From contig JAHDVF020001325.1 in assembly GCA_022606425.2 (NCBI GenBank), positions 1,240,001 to 1,304,000 of the forward strand: DNA of 64,000 nucleotides, given 5' to 3'. A program made the position numbers and the translations under genes. The DNA comes from Lepidostoma basale (taxonomy: Eukaryota; Arthropoda; Insecta; Trichoptera; Lepidostomatidae). Positions within the stretch are counted from its first letter, which is position 1. Every line of letters begins with the position of its first letter. Of this stretch, positions 1 through 13,500 are shown piece after piece. Below the pieces are notes generated by a model. It ran no database searches, was not told where the DNA came from, and saw nothing but the letters and a program-made list of their open reading frames with translations.

Positions 1-535
1 TATACTTAATATTAACATGGAGGCTATTCCACGCCAACGACCCGCAACGCTGGAAGCACGATCATAGAAACTAGCTTTATTTGCTCTGACTGGAATTGTT
101 ATGTTGTTTGCAATTGTTTCTACTGATCGGAGTGAACGTTGCCTTTCGGTTGGCATGGGTGTCACGCAGAGGTCAGATATATACGCTGGCGCTCTCAGAT
201 TTTAACCGTTAGAGTGCCGAAGTAATGAATTTTTGTGTGCCGATTAATAGTATTAAATTTCTGTGTTTTAATTATCATAGTTTGAAACCTAGTGAAGAGA
301 ATGTGTAAAAAAATATGAAAAATGGTGTATTTTTACAGAAATGGTAAATTTTTTTCATGGAAATATAAATTATCTACCAAATCACATTCCAACAATGTTT
401 CCTACAGACGTAAGAGGAATAGCCATTAGAGCTGAACCTCTGTAAGCCAGAAAATCTAAGTTCCAAGTATAAAAATAGACTTTTCTTTTGGTATTTTAAA
501 ACATTTTGGCGAAATATGTTTGGCACTAAAACGGT
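1..535. repeat. Intergenic; contains a dispersed repeat (378-465)
   Basis: No gene seen. Bases 378-465 (accaaatcacattcc through gtaagccagaa) match 34549-34634 at more than nine bases in ten in the same orientation, so this is a dispersed element of unknown type. The rest shows nothing recognisable. Confidence 0.55.
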
Positions 536-720
536 TAAGCCAGTGAAGTTCCTTCAGGAGCGGCGTGATATGACAGTATTTTTGTTGCCCCATAATCAAT
601 CGGGCAGCAGCATTGAATACGCTTTGTATTCTGCTTAATGATTATTTGGCAATTCAGCGTACATTTCGTTGCAATAATCTAAACGTGAGATTAAAAAATA
701 ATTTACGAGGGTCCTAGCTT
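535..720 (-). repeat. CR1/L2-like LINE fragment
   Basis: The minus strand reads, with one frameshift, LISRLDYCNEMYAELPNNH then IQSVFNAAARLIMG and HITPLLKELHW, a classic block near the C-terminus of CR1/L2-type reverse transcriptases. Truncated and inactive. Confidence 0.75.
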
Positions 721-1849
721 TATCAGTAGAAGATCCATCATTGATGAATTCTTGTTTCCAATATTTTACATTTCGCTTGCATAATATTTTCACAATTCTC
801 GATCTGCATTTTTACTTTATTGAAGACATCCTAGATTTTTATATTACAATCACACTTTGACTATCGTACTATGAAGTAAAAAATAAAATGAGAGAGAGTT
901 TTAAAAATATCTCTATCATTAATTTTATCTGTAAAAATGTTTCCTTACTCGTAGTATTATCTTACAGGGAATCATTTTAGTAAATTTGTTTACAATATAG
1001 GTTATAAATCTCATTACCATAGATCTTGATTTTGTAAAATCTAACATTCCTGCAATCAGTCAATTTTATTTTGTATGTAAATGATGAATATTATTTTTAT
1101 TTGTGTTTTATTAATTTTATGATTTATACAATATTTGATATTGGAACATGCTTACATTCTTTTAGATGTGTAACTTTTATTTTGTTTATATAAATTTATG
1201 AATTCTAATAAATTAAAAATGTGTAATCTCATTCAAAAAGACATAATATTAATTTACAACTCAAAATGATTATAAAAATAAAACAATTCGATATTATAGA
1301 TTATTTATGTAAATTTCTATCATATTTATTTTTAATTACTTTTGTGTGGTTTCTACGTGAATTTATAAGCATTTCAGAAGTCCACTATTACTAGAATTTA
1401 TTGGCCATATTGAAATTGTTACGTTATTGTGCCTGTTACGATTTTATTAGTCTGACAAGAAGTGCCCATTTTAGACAAATTATTTAATAATGTGTGCCTT
1501 ATTGAATGTGTCTGTTCACAAGCAAAGTAGTAAGATTTTATAATATAAGACATACTCAAAAATTTTGATATTAATCATTTCGATTGTAATCGATTTTATC
1601 AAGTTTTAAGACAATACAATTAGGTGTACACATATACAGGCTTTTAATAAATTTTACAGAATTTTCAATGTTTTTCTTTTATTTTACGATGCAACACAAT
1701 TTACCTCTTTTTTTTCAGACGGTTTGTTTCAGCCATCACTGATTTCTAACTTTTGGTTAAAGGGATATGTAACAGTAGCCATTAATCAATAAAAAATAAA
1801 ATGATATCGCAGATACAGTCAGGTTTTATAATTATATTTCATGATTATG
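721..1849. other. AT-rich DNA without recognisable features
   Basis: Over a kilobase of very AT-rich DNA; no convincing exon, RNA gene or repeat was seen. Confidence 0.4.
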
Positions 1850-2190
1850 CTGTAGAGATGCGGGCTGATATTGTACGAAACACAGGACTTCTAGGAACAT
1901 CTGAGATGAAGGTCCAAAAATCCATTACTGGAAAAACTCCGAGATTGTGTCTGTAATGCGGAAATACAAAAAACTTGCGAAATAGAGGACATTGTTCAGT
2001 GGAGTAGATCCAGAAGAGGATACTGGAGGGACCATGTAGCCATAACGGACAGTGACAGTCTTATATACACAGCTGCTAATGAAATCCCCTCTGGACACCA
2101 CCTACCCGGAAGACTAACAGATTAAGAGATGGTGAAACAGTTGGACCTTATCATCTCAGTAGACCCAATTTCTGTGTCACAGATCGTCAG
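1850..2190 (+). repeat. LINE-F fragment (RT C-terminal region)
   Basis: Broken frames read TSEMKVQKSITGKT, then CEIEDIVQWSRSRRGYWRDH, the same family as 54245-54550 and 41060-41316. A decayed non-LTR 3' end. Confidence 0.7.
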
Positions 2191-2521
2191 ATCTATAAAC
2201 ACTTTCATTGCGTAACATTTTCAGATATCTGTTAAGATGCTCAAATTATGTATTATTTAATAATAAAATACATATAACCGATAAAAATTAAAAAACATAG
2301 TTCCTAATAAATAGTAACATTTTTTTTTTTTATATATACGTCGGTGAGCATTTACAAAAAGCACAAACACGCTGGGTGCGTATTGAGCACCTAACAAGAT
2401 TTCATTGTACGCACCTAATGCGTACTCAGCCATCAACGTGTAAAATGAACAATATATTATTTGAATCTTTATGCATAAGTTATTGTGGCTCCTCAATGTA
2501 TGGTATATATAGAAAAAAGAT

Positions 2522-2665
2522 GTGCCCGCTGGACCGACGATCTGAGGAGGATTGCTGGACATGGATGAATGGGAGCGGCAATGGATAGGGGGTGGTGGCG
2601 GGCTTTGGGAAAGGTCTACATTCAGCAGTGGATGTCAGACGGCTGATGATGATGATGAATTACAG
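2522..2665 (+). repeat. LINE-E fragment, RTE-like 3' end
   Basis: Reads RWTDDLRRIAGHGWMRAA, then a Trp-Trp-Arg-Ala-Leu-Gly run, QQWMSDG and a (GAT)n tail, the usual last residues and tail of RTE-type LINEs. Confidence 0.75.
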
Positions 2666-3094
2666 AGTTATTCGGCTCTGACTGAACTCTTCTGTCATTG
2701 CCTGACTTTACCGGGCCGCGCATTTATGGTTTCAAAAAATATGAGGTTGTCCGAATTAACTAGAGTGTGCGTTATTCGCCGATATAAGCCACTCAAGTTA
2801 ATTTGAGTGAAAACACCTTACACTGGTTATAACAAAAATAAAATAAAAAATTCATCAAAGAAAATATATATATTTTTTAATCTGCATGGTTTTATAAACA
2901 TTTTAAATTTATTTTTATATTTGTATTATTTACAATGAACTTCTAAAAAGAAATTAAAATAACCAACATAATATTTTAAGTCTGTTCGTGGGTTTCTATT
3001 GGGGAAAATAATATTCCAATGAAATATTTTCAAGTTGAAACCTTAAAAAAATCTGTGGGGTAATGTGAGTTTGGGTGCTTTCTTAATTTATTCT

Positions 3095-3365
3095 CATTTA
3101 TTGAGGATGTTGGACATCAGTCTGCGAGACAGGAAACAGAATTTGGATCAGAGAGGACCAAAGCTGCAGAAGCTGTAGGGCTTTGTTGAAGTGGAATTGG
3201 GCCGGCCATATAGTGAGGACAATGGATAAGCGGTGGACCTGGTCTGATGACAAAAAAAAGTGGTAGGAGGTCAACAGCACAGAGTGTCGAGGGATAGAAA
3301 GTTATGGAAGTCGGGAAGGGAAGAATATGTCCAACACTAGACGACTAATGGCTGATGATGACTGA
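3095..3365 (+). repeat. LINE-E fragment, RTE-like
   Basis: Reads MLDISLRDRKQN and, after frameshifts, a VEVELGRP-type stretch and a (GAT)n end; homologous to 7510-7920. It ends about 150 bases from the stop of mRpL36. Confidence 0.65.
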
Positions 3366-3513
3366 AGGTGAATATGTATATGTTTAAATATTACATGCAA
3401 CTGAAAAATTACACTAAGGGCTGTGGAAGTAATGAAAATACAAGTTACAATACTAAAAAGATTATATTTATCTATCTATTTTATAACAACAAATGAGTTC
3501 TGCATATTTCTGA

Positions 3514-3924
3514 TTACCAACCTCTTTTTTTACTTTGAGTTGCGTGAGTTAGAATGTATTTATTATGGGGTTTCTCAACCATTGCCATGGCCTTGTGTCG
3601 ACCGTGAGTGTGACACATCACGTACATGCGTTCCTGCCTTGTGACAAAATAACAATCTTTGCATCTCCTACGTAAACGACCCTTTACTTTCATACCGCAG
3701 GATTGACTTAGAAGTGGAAGAGTAGTCTTCAAAAGCGGCTGGTTGGAGAGTGGACTAAATGCACTCAATGTGTTAATTTTCAAACCGAGCATGCTAAATG
3801 ATCTGGTTGTCGTGTCAATACATCCTTGGATAGGCGAAAATGGACCTTCCCAAGCAAATCTCGGTAGCGTAGGGCAAACACGTATTTTTGGAATTTGGCA
3901 AACAAAATTCCTTAATGCCTGCAT
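3514..3924 (-). CDS. mRpL36: Mitochondrial large-subunit ribosomal protein L36 (mRpL36)
   Basis: The 136-residue protein is a structural component of the mitochondrial large ribosomal subunit. The first ~70 residues are basic and hydroxylated with few acids, as expected of a mitochondrial presequence. The L36 domain follows at about 77-117: GMKVKGRLRRRCKDC, then a YVMC segment and GRHK. Cys88, Cys91, Cys104 and His110 (or His107) are the likely zinc ligands of this ribbon-type protein; CKDCY and the RHK ending are typical of animal mRpL36. About 20 extra residues follow the domain, ending SKKRGW. The ATG lies two bases after a plausible splice acceptor (tttttacag on this strand), so the whole coding region is one exon with an upstream untranslated exon. 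It is divergent to vps8. The family call is from recognised motifs, not a search. Confidence 0.9.
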   Translation of the reverse strand: MQALRNFVCQIPKIRVCPTLPRFAWEGPFSPIQGCIDTTTRSFSMLGLKINTLSAFSPLSNQPLLKTTLPLLSQSCGMKVKGRLRRRCKDCYFVTRQERMYVMCHTHGRHKAMAMVEKPHNKYILTHATQSKKRGW

Positions 3925-3925
3925 T

Positions 3926-4135
3926 CTGTAAAAAAAAAAAAATACACTACTACATTGAATGTTTTATTAAGGAATGTTGTAATTACATAAAGCGTGCGCT
4001 TAACCCAACCAATGACAGGTCATAAGTCCTGTAAACACCTCGATCACCATATTCAGTTTCCAGTTTGCATCTTCGTCTCTATTGAGATAAAATTAATTCT
4101 TTTATTAAGGATTTTTTTTTTATTAATTCTCTTAC
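3926..4135 (-). other. mRpL36: Putative 5' UTR intron of mRpL36
   Basis: On the minus strand a strong donor (TTAAG|GTAAGAG, exon ending at 4136) and a polypyrimidine acceptor (T-tract then acag, ending at 3926) bound 210 bases just upstream of the mRpL36 ATG. About 140 bases inside (3970-4110) are a copy of one arm region of the repeat found in vps8 intron 11. The intron is inferred from splice signals only. Confidence 0.5.
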
Positions 4136-4465
4136 CTTAAATCGTTAATGCGTAATCAAAGCACAGAAAGATTATATTAAGAAAAAAATAACACAGGAAA
4201 TAAGAATATTTTTGGCAGAATTATTTGTAAAGCAGAATAACATAACCTAAAATAATTGCCGTCAAAATGATGTTGCCATATAAAAATTATTTTTAAAACT
4301 TGTACCTACTTTTTATTGTTGCTGTGTGGGAATATATTTTTAGTACGGGAAACACTTAAAATTAACGTCAAATTATCTAAATGTCAAAATGGTCTCGGGG
4401 GGTGTGAATGCCGTAAATAATTGTCTTAAATATTTGTAAATTTATTCATTTCGTTTAGTTTTTGT
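4136..4465. promoter_or_regulatory. Divergent promoter region between mRpL36 and vps8
   Basis: The two coding regions point away from each other, and about 330 bases lie between the inferred untranslated exon of mRpL36 and the vps8 start codon. The stretch is AT-rich and has no obvious TATA box at a decisive position. Before the vps8 start there are two very short upstream ORFs: 4381-4407 (8 codons, ATG TCA to TGA) and 4408-4416 (ATG CCG TAA). Transcription starts cannot be placed from sequence. Confidence 0.45.
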
Positions 4466-4561
4466 ATGACAATGGATCTGTTAAAGGCTCCTTCTAAGCA
4501 GTCCCTAGTAGATTCTGACGTCGGATCTATCGACAGCTTCCCCCCATTAGATATAGAAGAG
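4466..4561 (+). CDS. Vps8: vps8 exon 1 (residues 1-32)
   Basis: Starts MTMDLLKAPSK and ends FPPLDIEE before the donor gtaaca; phase 0. Acidic and probably unstructured. Either Met1 or Met3 may be the true start; Met3 has the better context. Confidence 0.85.
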
Positions 4562-7500
4562 GTAACATTCTATCTGTTTTATCTTTCCTAATATTAAGTA
4601 AAAATATTTTAAAATATATTTTGATTGTTTGATATCTTGTGACGTATCAAATTGAATTTTTGCGCAATTTTTGTACAGTTGAATGACGAAGAATATGGTA
4701 TTCCGCCGGTGAATGAGCTGCCCTCTCTGGAGAGTGTCCTGGCGCTGGACGATGGCCTTCCCGAAGAGTGGGAGCCAGGGATGGCGGAAGACAGCCACTC
4801 CTCGCTTCCTACCCCATCTCCGTCTCCGACTCCTAAAAAAAATGCCTTAGAAAAATCGTCAACTGGAGGTTCTCTGCTAAAATATGTTTTCCTGCAAGGA
4901 ATTTCGCAACAGATAACGACAGCCGCGGTATGTTTGCTTAATGTTTATTATACCTTATTTGCTAAGCATCAAGCTTTTAGTTAGTTAAGAAGAATCGGTC
5001 ATAATTATTTTTTCACATTTTCTTACAATCTATTAATGTTGCTGTGTACAGAGTTGGAATAATCATTGTGCGTTCATGACACGATATATGAAAATTAGAA
5101 TATATGTTAGGATAGAAGCATCTAGCAATCCATCCTCTTGAAGATTCGCCTTATGGAGGGTCCAAAGCCACGCAGGCCTTCCGCTGGCAGAGCACGGAAT
5201 TAAGCTGCGTAAAATAAATGAGCTGTTGTAGATCATTTGTTCTTTGTTCAATAAGGCGAATCTTCAAGAAAAAAAATAGAGGTTAACTGGTATAATCCAT
5301 CCTCTGCCCACCCCATGGATACGACATGATTAATTAGTAAATTAAGTAATTTCATGTATTCTTTATTATTATTATAAACATACTGTTTAAACCTATAAAT
5401 ACTGTTTAAAAATATTAATATTGTTACTGTTTTAAAAGGTTATATTGTCGAGAGAAATTACTCTAAACAAAACAAATTTAAACTACTTTATAACATGGAT
5501 TTCATTTGCCATACTTATACTTATATAATAATATTGTTTTTTTTCCCTAGTTTTTTAATTTTTGTTTTTTCAGTTTTTTTTTAAATATTTTTTTTAGCAG
5601 TAATTCATTTTAGAGCAATGCAAATGAAAGTGTCTGTTTTCTAGATTCTTTTTTTTAAGGCATTATCAGACATACATGTCATTGCCATGAACTATTATAA
5701 AACTCCTAGAAAACAGACATTTTCATTAATATTTATATTCAATATGGAGTTTTACATTATTGTTCAAGACATAATAAATCAATTTTGTTATTTGAAATTT
5801 CGTTGTAGAAGTTCATTGTAAATAAAGAAAATTAATTTTTTTTAAATTTTTTTAAATGTCTTCAACCAATTTCGGCACCTTGTATGACCAGAAGATGGCA
5901 GCGAGCTGCTGAAACCGGTTGATGACACAAACATTAGTGGATTTTAACTATATATACATTTATTTTTTTATTAAATCATAAATCCTTTTAGAGATTTTTT
6001 TCTCAATAAATCAGAATAAATTATAAAGTGTAATGTTGAAATTTAATTAATTCGATAAGTTGTGTCAGAAGCATGATATTTATTTAATTTTGTACAAGAA
6101 TAAGCAAAAGAGATATTTTGTCTTAAGACCCAATGGGACTCGAAAATGTAGGCAGTTTAAATGTGTTGATTGGATGTAGGTATATAACTGCCTCATAATG
6201 TGTGAAACAACCCGAAGATTTACCACACTAGACAGGGACAATGGCAGGCAGCCTCGACCCACCTGAAGATTCTATTGAATGAATTGATGCATTTGATTTC
6301 AGGATCGTATTGGTGCTGGGTCAGGCAGTGCAGTGGGCGCGTGGGGGGAACGCGTGGCAGTGGGCACATCCCATGGACTGGTGATGGCATTTGCGTCCCA
6401 GGCCCTACGTTGGTGCTGCCAGCAGCACAGGGATCAAGCTGCTGTCACTTCCTTGGACTACAATGAGGACGGAACTAGGCTGCTGGCTGGTGAGTTATAA
6501 ATCACAACTTTTTAAAAAATAATTCTACTATCGCATGAACCACTTAAATGTGAAATGACATTTTAAATCTTTCATATTTTGTTTTTTTACCCTGATGAAG
6601 CTTCTGTTGGAGCAAATATGGTTGGTAGTTTTCAAACAAAATTGAGTACGGTAAAAACAACACATATAAAAGCAATTCGGACGTTGAATCTAATCGTCTC
6701 GGATTTGGACATTTTCAGTGTCAGTGAGGCAGTATTTGTAAAAAAAATATTACAAATTCTGGAAAGAATACTTAGGCATATTTGGGTTCCTTCTGTATGA
6801 TTTATTTGAATTTTTTTATGTTGTTTTATCTTATCTTTGTAACACCGTATTGTGTCCAAATGAGTCGTCTAAATGTTTTTAGTTTGTTATGTCTCATTTG
6901 TGTATTATGTATAAATAAAATAAAATAAAATAAAAATGTTTGAATTTTTTTTATTAAATGTAAAAATTGAAAACATTATCATATCACATGTATTTTTATT
7001 ATTTGCCACGACTCTAATTCATTTTATCTCTAAAATGGTTCACTTTTGCATAGTGACTTACATGCATTCATCGTAAATAACCTCTGCTACAACCTCCTAG
7101 AAGGAATAGGTTTAATTACCAATAACCCTGGATTAATATCTCGTTTAGATTTATTTCTGTACATTTATATAACAGAATGCATGTTATTATTGCAGGCTTT
7201 GCTCGAGGTGTTGTTGTAATGTACGAGTCTACGGAGGGTACAGTTCTCCGGCTGGTGGAGGCCTGCGGGGGCGGCCCGTGGGGGGTCCTTACTGTCTGTT
7301 GGGGGCCACCCTCGGCAGGAGGTGCGGCTTCGGCAGTGGTGGCTGACACTGGGGGCTCCGTGTGGCTCCTGCGATTCACCAGGTTACTGGGTGTGAGGGG
7401 TACAAAAGTTTCCTGTTTGTTTTCCGGGGCCAGAGGTGAAGTGAGTAATATTTTATTACCTATCATTTATATCTATAAATTGCAAATATGTAGAAATATA

Positions 7501-10500
7501 TCCACTAAAGGAAAGAAGTACATATGGTCTTGAAACTGCCACTCTGACAAAGCACAGTGCAGAGAGACTAAGAGTCATGCAGCGAGCGATGGAGAGAGCC
7601 ATGCTGGGCCTGTCCCTTAGAGATAGAGTCAGGAACGAAACGGTGAGGGATAAAACAAGAGTCACAGACGTGATCCACCGGGTGACGACTTTAAAATGGA
7701 ATTGGGCAGGGCATGTCGCTAGAGCTGCAGACGAAAGATGGACCAAAATACTGCTGAATTGGAGACCAAGAGACACGAGAAGAAGAGTAGGAAGACCACA
7801 AATGAGGTGGAGGGATGACCTGGAACGATACACTGGGGTGCTATGGATGCAGACTGCGCAGGAGAGATCGACATGGAGGGACATGGAGGAGGCTTTCATC
7901 CAATAGTGGACGGCGATAAGCTGAAGAAAGGAGAGATAGCAGTATATAACAGAGTTCTAGTGCCTACCCTTATATATGGAAGTGAAGCTTGGAGCTGGCA
8001 GAAAAGGATGAAAGTAGGATAAATGCTGTAGAAATGAGATCACTGAGAGGAATGAAGAAAACGATATATGATAGAGTACGGAACGACAGAATAAGGAAGA
8101 AATGTAAGACAGATGATTGGATCATAAGTAAAATTAAAATAGGATCCCTCAGATGGTTTGGACACATGGAACGAATGGATAGGAGAAGAATGATTAAAAT
8201 GTTGTATACAAGTAGTGTGAGTGGAAAGAGAAATCGCTGAAGACCAAGGAAAGCATGGCATGACCAAATTAATCACATACTATAAGGAAGCCATTGTGTA
8301 TTATGATCTCTTGAAGCCCGGCAAAACCCTGGCGAAACGCTCATCGATTTTTCTGACATCTTCTTCTTAAAGTGCTCTGTCAGGTCCCCCGACGTTGGTG
8401 ATCACTCTGGTAAACTCTTCCCTATCCTGCACTGTCCGGAATAGCTCCTCCATAGTTCTGATTCCAGTCCATTCCCTCACATTGCGCAGCCAAGAGATCT
8501 GCCTTCTCCCTGCCCCCCTGCGGCCCTCTATTTTTCCCTTCAATATTATATGCAGCAGGTGATACTTCTCTCCTTTGACATCTAGTATATTATTATTTAA
8601 AAAAAATTCAGGCCTTTGATTTTGGTTGGTGGCATTTCATAGTCTGTTTGGTTATTCAACTTTTGATATTCCTTGTCTATTAAGGTATTACGTTTTTAAT
8701 TCTGCAAATAAAGATTACTTACGACAATAGAAAATTGTTGATAAGTGAATATACTTCTTTCACCCAGGATGTATCTTTTATACTATCACTTCTTATCACT
8801 TCCTGTAGCATACAATTCTAAGAAGCTGTTAGAATAAAACTTGTACTCTCTGACACTTCTTATGAATTTTATGATAAGTTAATTCCTTTTTTTTACAATG
8901 CAAACATATGTATTCTGTCATAAAAGGGTGTGGGACATTTAAACACCATTCAGTCATACAATATACTATATTTTTATTAGATGTATGAAAGTAATTGTTA
9001 AGCTTTCAAATTAACTGACTAACTAACCCTCATCACGCCGTCTCCCCGAAGGGGTATGTAGGAAGAATGGACTGCCAAACTTTAACCGATGCGGCACTCC
9101 ACCCTTCTCTTTTCGCCCCCGCGGGAGACGCGGTGATATGGTTTGCGAACCTCATCGCCACCAATAGGCATCTCCCGCGCACATTTAGATCGTCCAACAC
9201 ATATATTAATATTCAAAATATATACTTATTTTCAATGTGAAACATATTAATAACTGCAATACGAAGAGTGAAGTTTTGATTTTATTGCATTAAAAAAAAG
9301 TTTTGTCTCCCTCTTGTAAGATTTCGATAATCCTCTTACAGTATTGGCGACAATATACTAAAAATAAATAACAATAATAATTAATAATCAATAGGTAATA
9401 ATAATAACAATATCTTGAGACACATTTGGAGTGCCATAATGAGTTTTCTACTCATGGGAATATAATGTAACTATTGTATGTTTATAAAAAAATAAAAAAA
9501 GACATAATGTCTAATCCCTAAAGAAAAAAACAATTATGTCTACTCAAATGATTAAATTGGCTTTTGATAGTTCAAAAGATGTTATGTGTTTGTCATCACA
9601 TATTGTATTAAAGATTCTTCTTCTTCCTTGCTTACTATTCTCCAGAAGGTTGCTGCTTTTGTGAGGTAGATTCCCAGCTGTCCTTCCATCTTTTAGGAGT
9701 TCTTCCACGGGGACGAGTCCTGTGAGTCTGATTATGTAGTGCAATATAGGGGAGCCTGGTGGTGTCCATTCTTTGGACATGACTGTACTAGTCCCTCCTT
9801 CTTTGTCTACTCCATCTTATAATATCCTCAGCCTGACATATCTATCTTATTCTCGTGTTCCTCACGCGACCTCTTAGTGTCTTGCCTGCTTCAGTGCCTT
9901 CATCTCGGAAGTCTTCAGAACTTTTTTATAATAATAATAATAATAAATTGGATAATTTATAGAGCGCCATTTTTATGAATTGCTCATCTCAAGGGCGCTG
10001 TAGAAGATGCTCCGTTTTATCAACTAGATAATAATAATAATAATAATGCTAAAAAATATATTTAAACATATTTAGTATGAGGGCTGCACCTGACGAAATC
10101 GATCAGCCCTTCCTGTTAGGAAATGATAATTTGAAAAGGTGCGTTTTGAGTCTCGATCCAAATCTCTGATTGATTCTCAATGCACTTAAGGTCTGCTGGA
10201 AGACTGTTCCAGGCTGAAGGGCCGGCTACCGCGAAGGCTCGGTTGCCAAAGTTTGTGCTTGGACAGCGTTTTGGCACAGTCAATCTACCGATCGCAGAAG
10301 ACTTAGCTGATCGCAATGTAGACTGTTTAACCGTGTCTTAACCGTGTCTGCCCTTGCTTCAACGCCAAAACATATTAAATATTATTTATTTTTATTTGGT
10401 AACTTAAAGTAGTAAAATGCTCATTATATATTAACCCTTAACGTACCGTGTTCAAAACAAAACGCTTGCTCCCATGTGGTAAGTTCAGTTTACCGCTAAC

Positions 10501-13500
10501 TTTATCTAAATATCAAGCATATGACTAGATGAATCAAAATTTAATTTATGTCATCTTGTAGGGAATTTCATTAGGAATAGATCGATATCTATAACATACA
10601 TGGATTATTTGAAAAACATATCATTATTAATTTTTTCTGGAACCATGCGATTTCTGATATGTAATGCGTCATAGCATACGAGCGACTAAACATCAGGTAT
10701 AAACTTGTCTGCGCGCCGCGGCCGGCGGGGCGAAGATAAAGGCACCTAGGCAAAATGTATAGTACGTTCAAGACAACGAGTACGTATTAATATTTGTCCC
10801 TTTTGGTAAAGTGTTAATATTTTCACAGTTCTGATATTATTAAGTTACGTGCTGCGTTTCATCCAGTCGGTATTATTACGTACCTATTGAAAAGGTCAAA
10901 GATATAATTTATAATACGTTCAAAACAGCGAGTAAGTATTTGTCACTTTTGATAAAGTTGTAAATATTAGCAAAACAAATTCTACCTTAACACGAATGAA
11001 GGTGAGGGCAGTCTTAGAAAATATTTTTTTTTGGGATGAAGGAAGTAATTTTTTGCTTTTTTTTTATTACGAAATATTGAGAACACTTCAATGGAGGATT
11101 ACAATTTTTTTTATAATATTAGGGTCCATAGGTTTTAAGAAAATCAACTTTAAATTGGCAGTGGAAACTCAATTGACCACATGGCAACGCGACGGTTAAA
11201 AACATTTATCCAAAAATATTATTTTTCATATTAAAAAGTTATAATGTCATTATTTGTTTTATTAATTAAAATTAAACAATCTCTATTTCATTAATGGTAT
11301 ATCTTCATACATCCTCACTGCTTTATATATATGGGAATTTTAATTTTGTTATCTATTTTTCATTTTGAAGTGGAGCATTAGTTTATCTCTCTTTCTAGTT
11401 TTATAGGAATATTCATGTTGATCTCTTAACCTGTCCGCGCGTACTGCCCCAACCGTTGGACCTGAAATACTGAGTCATATAGCGAATGGCCTCATTTGTG
11501 ATTTCTCAAATATTTCCAGATTATGTCAAAGTTTGGACTACCAGTGACATCTATTGGTGTACACAAAATTAAATCATTTATCGGCTAGTTACATTTTGTA
11601 TAAACTGAAAAAATTATGTTTCATAAATGTCATTAATATCTTACTACTCGAGAGGTTAATTGCTTCCCCTGTTATAAAATTAATTGATTTACTTCCAGGT
11701 ATGTGCAGTGGAGCCTCTCCCGTCGCCACCCCCCGGCTGGGGTTGCGTTTTGGGGCTGGCTACGCTGACACGCTGCGCAGTAGTTTGCGTGGGTGGTGCA
11801 GGGGGCGCCGGAAGTGGTGCTGGCGCTCCCCTGCAAGGCCCGTCCTCTGCCCTTCCCTTATTAGCTTGGCAGCCGGCTCGGAGGCCTGACCCAGTGCTAT
11901 GCTCAGCACGCGGCACCTATGTTCAGTTTCATCAGGTGGGTATTCTTATTATTAATATTCTTCGTTGTGTCAATGGCAACTCGGTCAAATATCATCGGCC
12001 CAGATGTCTACCAGTTGGTTAATCTTTCAAATCCCTAAACCAGATTCTCCTTAATGCAAGTCTCAGGGCCGCAAAGGCACTCCTTTATGTATAGCATGGA
12101 TACCACGATGTAGATTGTCATACTTTTCGCCATATTGTCCTTGGATCTACCAACGTGTGTGCACATTTGATTTAGGATTATTGTTGTTACTAACTAATTA
12201 ACCATCACATGGTGTTCTTGTACCGACCCTTATGTATGGAAGCGAAGCATGGAACTGGCAAAAGAAGGATGAAAGTAGAATAAATGCAGTAGAAATGAGA
12301 TCTCTTAGACGAATGTGTAGATACTCTGTGTATGGTAGAGTGTCGAATGAAAATATAAGAAGTGAATGCGGTGCGAATGGTTAGTTAGTTAGTTGGTTTC
12401 TCCAGAGAGGTATATAGAAAATATGGACTGCCACACTGTCCTATTTTAACATACGTCTCGAGTTTCTTATATATTATTTAATATTGTTGAAAATATCTCT
12501 TTTATTATATTTTATGGGAGTGACATACTTTTCCTTGCTAAGGTAATGTAAAATATAATTTTTTAAGATTTTTTTTTAATATATAATATATTACGGAGAG
12601 TTGTGTCACTGTTTAAAAAATAATAAATATTCTTCTTTATTCTTACTTCATGATATGCACCCTTGTAGATTTTTCCACCTTCGAACATGGCCACCTTTTA
12701 GTAAATGATTAATTTGGTTATGTTATGTTTTCCTTGGCTTTTTTGACTACTTTTTCCATTCACCCTGCTTGTAGACAATTTTTTAAACATTATCTCAGTG
12801 ACCCTTTCATAATATCTAAACTGCTGAATATGATTGCTTCGGAGATCAACACTTTTTATATTGATGAAACAATGTTCAAAAGGAAAATACTAAAATTTTG
12901 CAAAGTACTCAGCTTTATTGGCTTCATAGTTGTTCATGGGGATGCATTCTTCCAATATGGCGACTTAAATGTATGTTTTATACTTGTAATATCTATTTGG
13001 GAAATGAAGAATTTGAAATTTAATAATTTTACTTAGGAAGCATTCATCTAACTTACTAAAATATGGATAAATGCCGTATAATAATTTCTCCTTCTTTTGC
13101 CAGCTTCAAGCTGTACTTCCATTTCTAAGGAACTTATAGGTATTTAAAAAAGAAAGTTTTTTTAATCAAATCAAATCAAATCAATTTATTAAATCAAATC
13201 AGTTTATTAAATTAATAGACATTACAAACAGGAAAATGTTTAAGGCATCTATTAAGTACAGGTAAAATATCATAAAAATATTACAACAAAGTACCAGGAA
13301 CGCATTAGAGATGGTTCGACATTAGGAAGACAAGATACTTTCTAAAGTCAATAGTATTTGCCCCCTGAACGTACTTTCACTAACATGAAAGACGTCGATC
13401 TCCGAGGAGACCGCGTTCAGCAGACTAATTGCTCTTCCCACCGGTGTCACCAGAGGCAGATTGGTTCTGGCGGCCGGTAGGTAAAACAATCTGTGCTGTC

